This document shows, one piece after another, positions 1-5,553 of a stretch of DNA of 10,215 nt. A program made the translations under genes and the position numbers. The stretch is from positions 1 through 10,215 of the forward strand of contig CAMCFD010000054.1 of assembly GCA_945874115.1 (NCBI GenBank), written 5' to 3'. The stretch's first letter is position 1. The number at the start of each line of letters is the position of its first letter. Under the pieces are notes generated by a model. It did no database searches. It was not told the DNA's origin and saw only the letters and a list, made by a program, of their open reading frames with translations. This DNA comes from Rickettsia typhi. Lineage in GTDB: Bacteria > Pseudomonadota > Alphaproteobacteria > Rickettsiales > UBA1997.

Positions 1-857
1 TTATCCTTCTTATCTTCAATCGCTTGATAATTCTGCCAACCAGCCTGATAACTTGCATTTGATTTAACATTTTTCGCAAAAGATTTCTCACCTTTTTCTT
101 CAGCTTTTTTGTAAAAAGAATTTACTCGATCTTGAAATTTAACTTCTGGCTTAGATAATCTTACGCTCTGAACAATTTCAACAGTTTTCGCCGCGATTTT
201 TGGGTTAATTTTATCTTGAATCGCCGGATTAAAAATTTGTGTCATAAAATTCGTGGTGTTCACAAAAAAATCCATAACTTGCTCGCTTTCAAAATCGCCC
301 TTCCCTTGAACATCGCGCGACACCGACAATAATTCGAAATAGCGCGCAAAAAGCTCAGACAAAAATTGATGCTGTGGATAGGCCTTCAAAGCGTCAACCA
401 TAAGCCTTTTAACTTGCGCGCGCAAAGTGATTAAATCGGCCTGTCTGTTTTTCATGTCAAAACCCATAGCCTTGCGAAAGCCCGCCCATTCTAGGTCGAG
501 ACCGCTTTCAAACTCAAGAGCGTGCGCCATTTCGTGAGCCAAAACATTGTGCAAAAAACTTTTGATGATGATTTTTTTCTTAACTTTTTTGGAAAAAACT
601 CCAGAAATTTTGTTGAAAACTTTAGATTGCTCAGTCAAATAACAACCGAGATTAGTGTCCCAACCCTTTATTAGATGAACTTCGAAGCTCAGATCTTTTT
701 GCTGCAACTTTGTTAAAATTAAATCAAGACCGGGTTTCAAAAGTTCAATTCGATATAAATCGCAGAAAAATCGCGCAAATTTTTCAGATTCGTTGCGCCC
801 TTCAAAACGAAGCTGTGGCGCGAATATTTCTTGGATAAATTTCGTGTTTATCGTCAT
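1..857 (-). CDS. Zincin-type metallopeptidase, 3' end off the window (partial)
   Basis: The frame opens at an ATG (855-857) and stays open to the left edge, giving 285 visible residues with no stop. I do not recognise a named family. Two motifs point to a zinc metallopeptidase: HEMAH at residues 108-112, inside LAHEMAHALEFE, and ELFARYFELL from residue 168, about 55 residues later. HExxH supplies two zinc-ligand histidines and the catalytic Glu. A downstream E-[LF]FA-x-F segment resembles the third-ligand helix of gluzincins such as lethal-factor-like and phage polyvalent-protein zincins, so Glu168 is the candidate third ligand (inference). The C-terminal part is Lys/Glu-rich and polar. There is no signal peptide or membrane segment, so a cytosolic location, or export by a non-Sec route, is likely. 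It starts 34 bp after fur on the same strand with no clear promoter, so co-transcription with fur is likely. The ribosome binding site is weak. The substrate is unknown. Confidence 0.8.
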   Translation of the reverse strand, partial: MTINTKFIQEIFAPQLRFEGRNESEKFARFFCDLYRIELLKPGLDLILTKLQQKDLSFEVHLIKGWDTNLGCYLTEQSKVFNKISGVFSKKVKKKIIIKSFLHNVLAHEMAHALEFESGLDLEWAGFRKAMGFDMKNRQADLITLRAQVKRLMVDALKAYPQHQFLSELFARYFELLSVSRDVQGKGDFESEQVMDFFVNTTNFMTQIFNPAIQDKINPKIAAKTVEIVQSVRLSKPEVKFQDRVNSFYKKAEEKGEKSFAKNVKSNASYQAGWQNYQAIEDKKD

Positions 858-891
858 TTTATTTTAGTGTTTTTTTATAAAAAACGCCGAA

Positions 892-1308
892 TTATTTCTT
901 TTTTAAAGGGCGACAATAAAGCTCAAGCTTATGCCCCACAAGCTCATAGCCCATATTATTGGCAATTTTTTCCTTCAATTCTTCAAGTTCGATATTGAAA
1001 AATTCATGGATTTTTCCAGTCGAAACATCGATTAAATGATCGTGATGATCGTCTTCTTCCTCGACCTCATAATGTGCCTTATTGGTTCCAAACTCGTGCT
1101 TAGTGATGACTCCAGCCTCTTCCATAAGCTTTAAAGTACGATAAACCGTCGCAATTCCGATCTTTGGATTGACATTATTGACACGACGCAAAACCTCATC
1201 AACGTCAGGATGGTCACTAGACTCAGATATCACGCGAGCAATGATCTTGCGGTTCTCAGTCAATTTTATGCCACTTTTTTCGCACAACGCTTCAATTTTA
1301 TTTAGCAT
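892..1308 (-). CDS. fur: Ferric uptake regulator family protein (Fur)
   Basis: A 138-residue, full-length Fur-family repressor. The N-terminal winged helix covers about residues 1-80, with the recognition helix region GIATVYRTLKLMEEAGVI at 51-68, the Fur hallmark. The dimerisation and metal-binding half has HHDH at 88-91, His101-Glu102 in KIHEF, and His126. The CxxC pair found after HHDHLI in gammaproteobacterial Fur is replaced by DVST (HHDHLIDVSTGK). This form is usual in alphaproteobacteria, so it is not a defect. Known Fur proteins bind Fe(II) and block promoters of iron-uptake genes; some alphaproteobacterial members act on manganese genes (Mur), and sequence alone cannot separate these. 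It is divergent from guaB and probably shares a transcript with the downstream metallopeptidase gene. A dyad in the divergent spacer could allow autoregulation, but I see no clear Fur box. Confidence 0.93.
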   Translation of the reverse strand: MLNKIEALCEKSGIKLTENRKIIARVISESSDHPDVDEVLRRVNNVNPKIGIATVYRTLKLMEEAGVITKHEFGTNKAHYEVEEEDDHHDHLIDVSTGKIHEFFNIELEELKEKIANNMGYELVGHKLELYCRPLKKK

Positions 1309-1325
1309 ATTATTCTTAATTTTTG

Positions 1326-1354
1326 TTGATTTCTTAATAAAACTATATTATTAT
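1326..1354 (+). promoter_or_regulatory. Candidate sigma70 promoter for guaB
   Basis: TTGATT (1326-1331, 4/6) is followed after 17 bp by TATTAT (1349-1354, 5/6). Transcription would begin near 1361, with a leader of about 29 nt. A Shine-Dalgarno-like AAGAG (1380-1384) sits 5 nt before the guaB ATG, one of the clearer ribosome binding sites in the window. The -10 lies inside the spacer of the opposing fur promoter, so the two could exclude each other. A small dyad TTATT-N5-AATAA (1348-1362) covers the same spot. Confidence 0.45.
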
Positions 1355-1370
1355 ATAAATAAATTATCAA
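1342..1370 (-). promoter_or_regulatory. Candidate sigma70 promoter for fur
   Basis: On the minus strand, TTGATA (1370-1365, 5/6 to the -35 consensus) lies 17 bp from TATAGT (1347-1342, 5/6 to the -10 consensus). Transcription would start near 1335, leaving a leader of about 27 nt before the fur ATG. It physically overlaps the guaB promoter candidate. The background is very A/T-rich, which raises the chance of fortuitous matches. Confidence 0.5.
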
Positions 1371-1389
1371 TATTTACTTAAGAGTTGAT

Positions 1390-2880
1390 ATGGCGAAAAA
1401 CCGCAAAAAAACTATTGAAGAATGCGCTTATTCTTTAACTTTCGACGATGTTTTGTTGAAACCAGCCTTTTCAAACACTCTGCCCGCTGACGCTGACATT
1501 AAAACAAAAATCACTAGAAATATCGAACTAAACATTCCTATCATTTCTGCCGCGATGGACACTGTAACCGAAAGCCGTTTGGCAATCGCAATGGCGCAAT
1601 CTGGTGGCATTGGCTGCATTCACAAAAATCTTTCGATAAAAGAACAAGCTGACGAAGTTAGAAAAGTCAAAAAATTCGAATCGGGAGTCGTTGTCAACCC
1701 AATAACCATAACGCCTGACGAAACTTTGGGTGACGCTCTAAATTTGATGAATAAATATGGAATTTCTGGAATTCCGGTCGTAAAGGCTGGCGGTTTAAAA
1801 CTGGTCGGAATCCTTACTAACCGCGACGTACGCTTTGCTGTTGACAAAAAACAGCCCGTGAAAGAATTAATGACAAAAGACAATCTAATTACCGCTAAAC
1901 AAGGCGTAAGTAAGTCTGACGCGAAAGCATTATTACACAAAAATAAAATTGAACGCATTTTAATTGTCGATGGATCAGGCAATTGCGTAGGTTTGATGAC
2001 AGGAAAAGATCTCGAAAAAACTAAACAATTTCCACACGCCTCTAAAGACAAAGACGGCCGCCTTCGCGTTGCCGCCGCTACATCTGTCGGAAAAGACGGA
2101 ATCAAACGCGCCGAAAGCTTAATTGAAGCCGGAGTCGATGTTTTAATTGTTGACACCGCCCACGGACACTCTGCTGGCGTGATCGAAACAGTTAGACAAA
2201 TCAAGAAACTCTATCCAAAACAAGATATAATTGCCGGAAATATCGCCACCAAAGAAGCAGCTCAAGCCTTGATTGAGGCTGGCGCAGACGGTGTTAAAGT
2301 TGGTATTGGACCCGGATCAATTTGCACAACAAGAATCGTTGCGGGCGTTGGCGTTCCTCAATTATCAGCGGTTTTAGATGTTGTTGAATATTGCGAAAAA
2401 CACAAAATTCCCGTCATTTCTGACGGCGGAATTCGCTTCTCGGGCGATCTTGCCAAAGCAATCGCGGCGGGCGCTTCATGCGTCATGCTTGGCGGCTTGC
2501 TTGCTGGTTGCGAAGAAACTCCCGGAGAAATCGTGTTGTTTAAAGGTCGTTCATACAAAGTTTATCGCGGCATGGGATCAATGGGCGCAATGGCTCGCGG
2601 CTCGGCTGATCGTTATTTTCAGCAAGATGTTACTGACAAAATGAAACTTGTTCCAGAAGGTGTTGAAGGCCGCGTTCCCTACAAAGGATTGGCATCAGAC
2701 GTCATTCACCAACTTGTCGGCGGCTTAAAATCGGCGATGGGTTATACTGGCAACGCCACTATTGAAGAGATGCGCAGCAATTGCGAGTTTATAAAAATCA
2801 CTAATTCGGGATTGCGCGAAAGTCACCCGCACTCAATTAGCATAACGTCAGAAGCTCCGAATTATACTACGGAAAGTTAA
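1390..2880 (+). CDS. guaB: Inosine-5'-monophosphate dehydrogenase
   Basis: A full-length IMP dehydrogenase of 496 residues. It oxidises IMP to XMP with NAD+, the committed step of GMP synthesis in the cytosol. The TIM barrel starts with LTFDDVLLKP (16-25) and is interrupted by a tandem CBS (Bateman) module at about 97-210. The catalytic loop GPGSICTTR carries the nucleophile Cys312. It is followed by the IMP phosphate-binding stretch SDGGIRFSGDLAKAIAAGA, the GGLLAGCEETPGE segment, MGSMGAMARGSADRYF and the mobile-flap region EGVEGRVPYKG. The C-terminus GLRESHPHSISITSEAPNY is typical of bacterial IMPDH. The ATG at 1390 has an AAGAG ribosome binding site and places the barrel start normally. guaA is not next to it: about 300 bp of non-coding DNA follows, so guaB looks monocistronic. 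Obligate intracellular Rickettsia generally lack this pathway, so its presence suggests retained purine synthesis or interconversion. Confidence 0.98.
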   Translation: MAKNRKKTIEECAYSLTFDDVLLKPAFSNTLPADADIKTKITRNIELNIPIISAAMDTVTESRLAIAMAQSGGIGCIHKNLSIKEQADEVRKVKKFESGVVVNPITITPDETLGDALNLMNKYGISGIPVVKAGGLKLVGILTNRDVRFAVDKKQPVKELMTKDNLITAKQGVSKSDAKALLHKNKIERILIVDGSGNCVGLMTGKDLEKTKQFPHASKDKDGRLRVAAATSVGKDGIKRAESLIEAGVDVLIVDTAHGHSAGVIETVRQIKKLYPKQDIIAGNIATKEAAQALIEAGADGVKVGIGPGSICTTRIVAGVGVPQLSAVLDVVEYCEKHKIPVISDGGIRFSGDLAKAIAAGASCVMLGGLLAGCEETPGEIVLFKGRSYKVYRGMGSMGAMARGSADRYFQQDVTDKMKLVPEGVEGRVPYKGLASDVIHQLVGGLKSAMGYTGNATIEEMRSNCEFIKITNSGLRESHPHSISITSEAPNYTTES

Positions 2881-2916
2881 ATTTTTGACACAAGCTTTAG
2901 CCTCATTAAACTTCAC

Positions 2917-2984
2917 TGAAGCTGGCGCAAAATTGTCTAAAACTGCCCACTTTTAATAAATTTGCGCCAACTAAAAAAGCTTCA
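2917..2984. repeat. Two-part inverted repeat (candidate structured RNA)
   Basis: TGAAGC (2917-2922) and TGGCGCAAA (2923-2931) are matched by TTTGCGCCA (2961-2969) and, after a 9-nt A-rich bulge, GCTTCA (2979-2984). This gives 15 base pairs around a 29-nt loop. The arms are clearly more G/C-rich than the surrounding spacer. No T-tract follows on either strand, so it does not look like an intrinsic terminator. A -35/-10-like pair just upstream would start transcription at its 5' foot. Confidence 0.45.
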
Positions 2985-3035
2985 CCGGACTAATTTAATA
3001 ATCATCTTTACCAACGCCGCTTCCAGCTAACTAAC

Positions 3036-3052
3036 ATTTTAGAATCTAAAAT
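3036..3052. repeat. Perfect 17-bp palindrome, TTTAGA/TCTAAA half-sites
   Basis: ATTTTAGA and TCTAAAAT flank a single central A, so the two arms are perfectly complementary over 8 bp. The half-sites TTTAGA/TCTAAA resemble those of the alphaproteobacterial iron control element bound by Irr (TTTAGAA-N3-TTCTAAA), but the spacing here is much tighter and no gene start lies next to it. Neither strand has a T-run directly after it. Its function is not known. Confidence 0.45.
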
Positions 3053-3182
3053 AAAATCATCTATTGCGCCAAAAAAAATGATTGTATGATTTTTTCACAC
3101 ACAAAATAGCCTTTATTTGTGAAATTTGATAAGATGAAAGACGAGTAAGGGCGCTTATTTTTCTAACCTCAATTCAAAAAAA

Positions 3183-3494
3183 CTAGCTAGTAAAATTATC
3201 AGCATAGGCTTTCTTTTTCACTGAGCTTTTATTTGACTCTTCAACGAAATATTTTAGTTTTTTTTCTCGCGCAAAGTTAATCGCATCTTCTTTTGAGGCA
3301 AATTCAAAATTCAATTGGGTCAATGTATTGCTGACCGAAACCCAGCCCATCAGCTTATTTAAATGGTGAATATTTTCTTGAAAAATTGGCTCAATAATCC
3401 ACTTATTTTTCGCCCTGCCCGATTGCATAGCAGATTTAGCCGGCTTATAAATTTTAACTTCAATATTTTCAATTTTCATAGGCACCGTTAACAT
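3183..3494 (-). CDS. NADH dehydrogenase accessory subunit, NDUFS4/ETC complex I family
   Basis: A 103-residue protein matching the small alphaproteobacterial and mitochondrial NDUFS4 (18-kDa, AQDQ-type) accessory subunit of respiratory complex I. It sits on the peripheral arm facing the cytoplasm, near the NADH-oxidising module, and helps assembly or stability. Diagnostic segments are VKIYKPAKSAMQSGRAKNKWIIE split across residues 13-35, LMGWVSVSNTLTQLNFEF with SKEDAINFA at 49-76, and the family tail KKKAYADNF at 93-101. The protein ends two residues after YADNF, whereas many homologues carry further residues there. The first ATG has no ribosome binding site. Met6 (codon 3477-3479) is preceded by GGTG and gives MKIENIEVKIYKP, so it may be the true start. 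A T7 run follows the stop immediately and could aid termination. As in most alphaproteobacteria, the gene is apart from the nuo cluster. Confidence 0.9.
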   Translation of the reverse strand: MLTVPMKIENIEVKIYKPAKSAMQSGRAKNKWIIEPIFQENIHHLNKLMGWVSVSNTLTQLNFEFASKEDAINFAREKKLKYFVEESNKSSVKKKAYADNFTS

Positions 3495-3532
3495 AGTTTG
3501 AATAATTTTAGATTTTGGTATATTTTTAGCGC

Positions 3533-3589
3533 TTTTTTAATAAAATTGCAAGAAATATCAGGATTATTTTGGGCAATTTTATTGAAAAA
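3533..3589. repeat. Long inverted repeat, 17-bp stem
   Basis: TTTTTTAATAAAATTGC (3533-3549) pairs with GCAATTTTATTGAAAAA (3573-3589), with 16 Watson-Crick pairs and one G-T pair, around a 23-nt loop. It lies after the prepilin peptidase gene and before the NDUFS4-like gene, both on the minus strand. On the minus strand the 3' arm contains TTGCAA, which is 17 bp from TAAAAA and could serve as a weak -35 for the NDUFS4-like gene. It may be a terminator, a transcript-stabilising hairpin or a dispersed palindromic element. I see no second copy in the window. Confidence 0.55.
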
Positions 3590-3594
3590 TAAGC

Positions 3595-3623
3595 AAAAAA
3601 TAGGAACATATTTAACTTATGTT
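3595..3623 (-). terminator. Possible intrinsic terminator of the prepilin peptidase gene
   Basis: On the minus strand, 20 bp after the prepilin peptidase stop codon, AACATA and TATGTT form a 6-bp A/T stem around a 7-nt loop, followed four bases later by six T. The stem is weak for an intrinsic terminator, so it may act with the larger hairpin just downstream. Confidence 0.35.
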
Positions 3624-3642
3624 AACAGCTTCAACTAAAACT

Positions 3643-4410
3643 TTAAAATAACATTGATATAAAACTGTCAACAACACTAAAATCTCTCTCAAGCATTAGA
3701 CAAAAAAACATCGACAAGCACAAGGTTGGAGCGAATGGAAAAGTTTCGTCTCTTTTGATTTTTGTCCAAAGTACACCAAAAATTATGCCAAAAATTCCAG
3801 TTAAAAATATGAAGGGCAGAAATTTTTCTAAACCAAGAATGAAGCCAATTGTAAACAAAATTTTAATGTCATCGACGCCAATTGCTGAAATATTTGAGAC
3901 GTAATAAAATAAAAGATAGAGCGAAAAACCAAATCCTGCATATAAAATTCCGGAGAAGAAACTTTTGCCGATACTAGGGAAGCCGATTTCGGTGATTACA
4001 TAAATGACCGCAAAAATAAAGAGTGCGATTTGCATTAAATCAGGAATAAAATATTTTTCGATGTCGACAATTGCAATAATTATCAAAATTGTAGCGATTG
4101 CACAAAGCAAAATAAATTTCTGACTAAGATGATTGTGATTTAGAAAATAAATTGTTAAAAATGTAATTAGAAAGAATATTTCTATTAATGGATAGCGCCA
4201 AGAAATTTTATGGTGACAGTTATCGCATTTTCCTTTTTGCCAAAGCCATGAAAATAAAGGAATCAGATTTTTCGCTCGCAAATTATTTTTACATTTCGGA
4301 CACTTTGAGCGCGTAAGCACAAAAGACTGATTGTGAGCTAAGCGATAAGTAACGCACGACGCAAAACTGCCAAAAACTAAAGCTATGATTGATATAAAAA
4401 ATAATGTCAT
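3643..4410 (-). CDS. Prepilin peptidase, A24 family (type IV prepilin leader peptidase)
   Basis: A polytopic inner-membrane aspartic protease that cuts the leader of type IV prepilins or pseudopilins and usually N-methylates the new end. From the ATG at 4410 it has 255 residues and begins MTLFFISIIALVFGSFASCV, the usual hydrophobic start with a GSF motif. An in-frame GTG at 4467 would add 19 residues that the family does not normally have. The cytoplasmic loop carries two cysteine pairs, CPKC (37-40) and CDNC (62-65), typical of the bifunctional class. About six or seven hydrophobic segments follow. The first catalytic Asp is Asp116 in VDIEKYFIPD. The second motif, normally GxGDxK, reads GVDDIK (178-183), so Asp181 is present but the conserved glycine before it is Asp180. 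FPFAP (224-228) corresponds to the usual PFGP. No pilin genes are in the window. The product could serve type IV pili, competence or type II secretion. Confidence 0.9.
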   Translation of the reverse strand: MTLFFISIIALVFGSFASCVTYRLAHNQSFVLTRSKCPKCKNNLRAKNLIPLFSWLWQKGKCDNCHHKISWRYPLIEIFFLITFLTIYFLNHNHLSQKFILLCAIATILIIIAIVDIEKYFIPDLMQIALFIFAVIYVITEIGFPSIGKSFFSGILYAGFGFSLYLLFYYVSNISAIGVDDIKILFTIGFILGLEKFLPFIFLTGIFGIIFGVLWTKIKRDETFPFAPTLCLSMFFCLMLERDFSVVDSFISMLF

Positions 4411-4417
4411 CTGTATC

Positions 4418-4445
4418 TTGTCAAATTTATTTAAGTAAGTAAAAT
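4418..4445 (+). promoter_or_regulatory. Candidate promoter for the LysM/LytM lipoprotein gene
   Basis: TTGTCA (4418-4423, 5/6) and TAAAAT (4440-4445, 5/6) are separated by 16 bp. Transcription would start near 4452 and give a leader of about 40 nt. The site fits in the spacer only if the divergent prepilin peptidase starts at 4410 rather than 4467. Confidence 0.35.
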
Positions 4446-4492
4446 TAGCTTCAACCAATTCTAACACAAATATTTTTTTTTACAAAGATTTA

Positions 4493-5467
4493 ATGAAAAT
4501 AAATAACACAATCTCAATTATTATCGTTTGTTTTTTATGCTTCTCGTGCCGATTTAAGCCTGCGCCCATTGAGAATCATCGACAAGATTCATATTCTAAA
4601 AACAACAATTATAGCAGCGAAAAATATACGAAAAAAATCAAAAATCCACCAATTAAAGAATCTGGCTCATCGCAAGGTCAAGAAATTGTGATTGGCGCAG
4701 GAGAAACATTATATAGCATTTCGCAAAAACATAATGTTAATTTGCGCGATTTAATTAGCGAAAATAATCTTGCCGCACCTTACAATTTAAAGACCGGAAG
4801 CAAGATAAAGATTCCGAAACAAACTTATTATCAAGTTAAAGCGACCGACACTTTATATAGCATTTCGCGCCAACATCAAATGAATGTCAACGAATTGGTC
4901 GCGCTCAATGATTTAGCGCCTCCATATAATATTACAATTGGACAAAAAATTAAAATTAGCAAAGAAAAAACTGCTGTTATTTCTGTGTCAACCGGCGCGA
5001 AATCTGAATCAAAGTCTCAGTCTCAAGCGTCGGCGCCGACTCAAGCGCAAACAAAAGCTGGCCTTGTCAGTGAAGTTTTAAGCAACAAAACCAATCGTTT
5101 CGGCTGGCCGATAAAAGGCGCTATAATTTCAGGCTTTGGGCCAAAAAAAGGCGGCTTATATAATGACGGAATCAATATTAAAACCACCCTTGGCGCAGAG
5201 GTAAAGTCTACGGAAAGCGGCGTCGTTGCTTATGTTGGCAATGAATTAAAAGGCTATGGCAATCTTATAATCTTGAAGCATTCTGGTGGTTGGATCAGCG
5301 CTTATGGCCACCTTGGAAAAACCTCGGTTTCGCGCGGACAAAAAGTCGAAAAAGCGCAAACAATCGCTTTTGCGGGCGCAAGTGGAAACGTCGATTTGCC
5401 CCAACTATATTTTGGCTTGCGAAAAGGTCGCGACGCCGTCAATCCCGAGTTTTACTTAAAAAAATAA
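4493..5467 (+). CDS. NlpD/DipM-like LysM-LytM lipoprotein with degenerate M23 domain
   Basis: A 324-residue envelope protein. Residues 1-19 form a short hydrophobic signal ending in CFSC, a non-standard but plausible lipobox with Cys19 as the lipidated residue. A polar linker follows, then two LysM peptidoglycan-binding repeats at about 63-109 and 112-156, each with TLYSIS and an APYN/PPYN-x3-G-x-KIKI ending. A Ser/Gln/Ala-rich linker (about 160-195) leads to an M23/LytM domain at about 204-324. Of the zinc ligands in active M23 enzymes only the YGHL His (His273) remains. The HxxxD site reads NDGIN (224-228), and HLHFE reads QLYFG (304-308). NlpD, EnvC and DipM-type proteins are likewise catalytically dead and activate amidases during septal cell-wall splitting, so a regulatory role is likely (inference). 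The neighbours do not give further clues. The ribosome binding site is weak. Confidence 0.88.
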   Translation: MKINNTISIIIVCFLCFSCRFKPAPIENHRQDSYSKNNNYSSEKYTKKIKNPPIKESGSSQGQEIVIGAGETLYSISQKHNVNLRDLISENNLAAPYNLKTGSKIKIPKQTYYQVKATDTLYSISRQHQMNVNELVALNDLAPPYNITIGQKIKISKEKTAVISVSTGAKSESKSQSQASAPTQAQTKAGLVSEVLSNKTNRFGWPIKGAIISGFGPKKGGLYNDGINIKTTLGAEVKSTESGVVAYVGNELKGYGNLIILKHSGGWISAYGHLGKTSVSRGQKVEKAQTIAFAGASGNVDLPQLYFGLRKGRDAVNPEFYLKK

Positions 5468-5497
5468 GCAAAATTTCCTTTCAAAAATTAAAAACAA

Positions 5498-5506
5498 TGC
5501 TATAAT
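5498..5506 (+). promoter_or_regulatory. Extended -10 promoter for glyS
   Basis: TGCTATAAT is a perfect extended -10 (TGnTATAAT). The best -35 at 17 bp is CTTTCA (5478-5483), only 3/6, which is acceptable for an extended -10 promoter. Transcription would start near 5513, giving a leader of about 41 nt to the ATG at 5554. Its position also argues against the TTG at 5515 as start codon. Confidence 0.55.
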
Positions 5507-5553
5507 TTACGCTATTGGCAAATATTTTTGGTTTTAAACTAGATTATTATAAA

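Larger units (their letters stand above)
2881..3182. other. Gene-free stretch between convergent guaB and the NDUFS4-like gene
   Basis: No frame longer than a couple of dozen codons and no tRNA or rRNA is visible. The region holds: a perfect -35 consensus TTGACA (2885-2890) 16 bp from TAAACT (2907-2912); a two-part inverted repeat (2917-2984); a 17-bp perfect palindrome (3036-3052); an 8-bp inverted repeat AAAATCAT/ATGATTTT (3053-3060, 3086-3093) ending in a T-run; and a TAAG-ggcg-CTTA mini-hairpin followed by five T (3146-3162, plus strand). The motif TTGCGCCA occurs at 2962-2969 and 3064-3071, and TGGCGCAA at 2923-2930. Either of the last two structures could end guaB transcription, but neither is a strong terminator. 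The region may encode an unannotated small RNA, or it may simply be decayed DNA. Confidence 0.5.

Noticed and set aside
869..885. A/T palindrome between fur and the metallopeptidase gene
   Set aside because: Only a T-run followed by an A-run (14 bp perfect); too low in complexity to call a terminator or operator.
1030..1060. Missing CxxC in Fur as a possible loss of function
   Set aside because: The HHDHLIDxxTGK form is the normal alphaproteobacterial variant.
1428..2204. Minus-strand open frames (63 and 194 codons) opposite guaB
   Set aside because: They lie wholly within a clear IMP dehydrogenase gene and their translations show no family motifs.
2886..2953. Short plus-strand frame reading LTQALASLNFTEAGAKLSKT
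   Set aside because: About two dozen codons from a TTG, with no ribosome binding site or recognisable motif.
3182..3191. ACTAGCTAGT palindrome at the end of the NDUFS4-like gene, next to a T7 run
   Set aside because: The stem would be only 3 bp with a 4-nt loop, too small for an intrinsic terminator.
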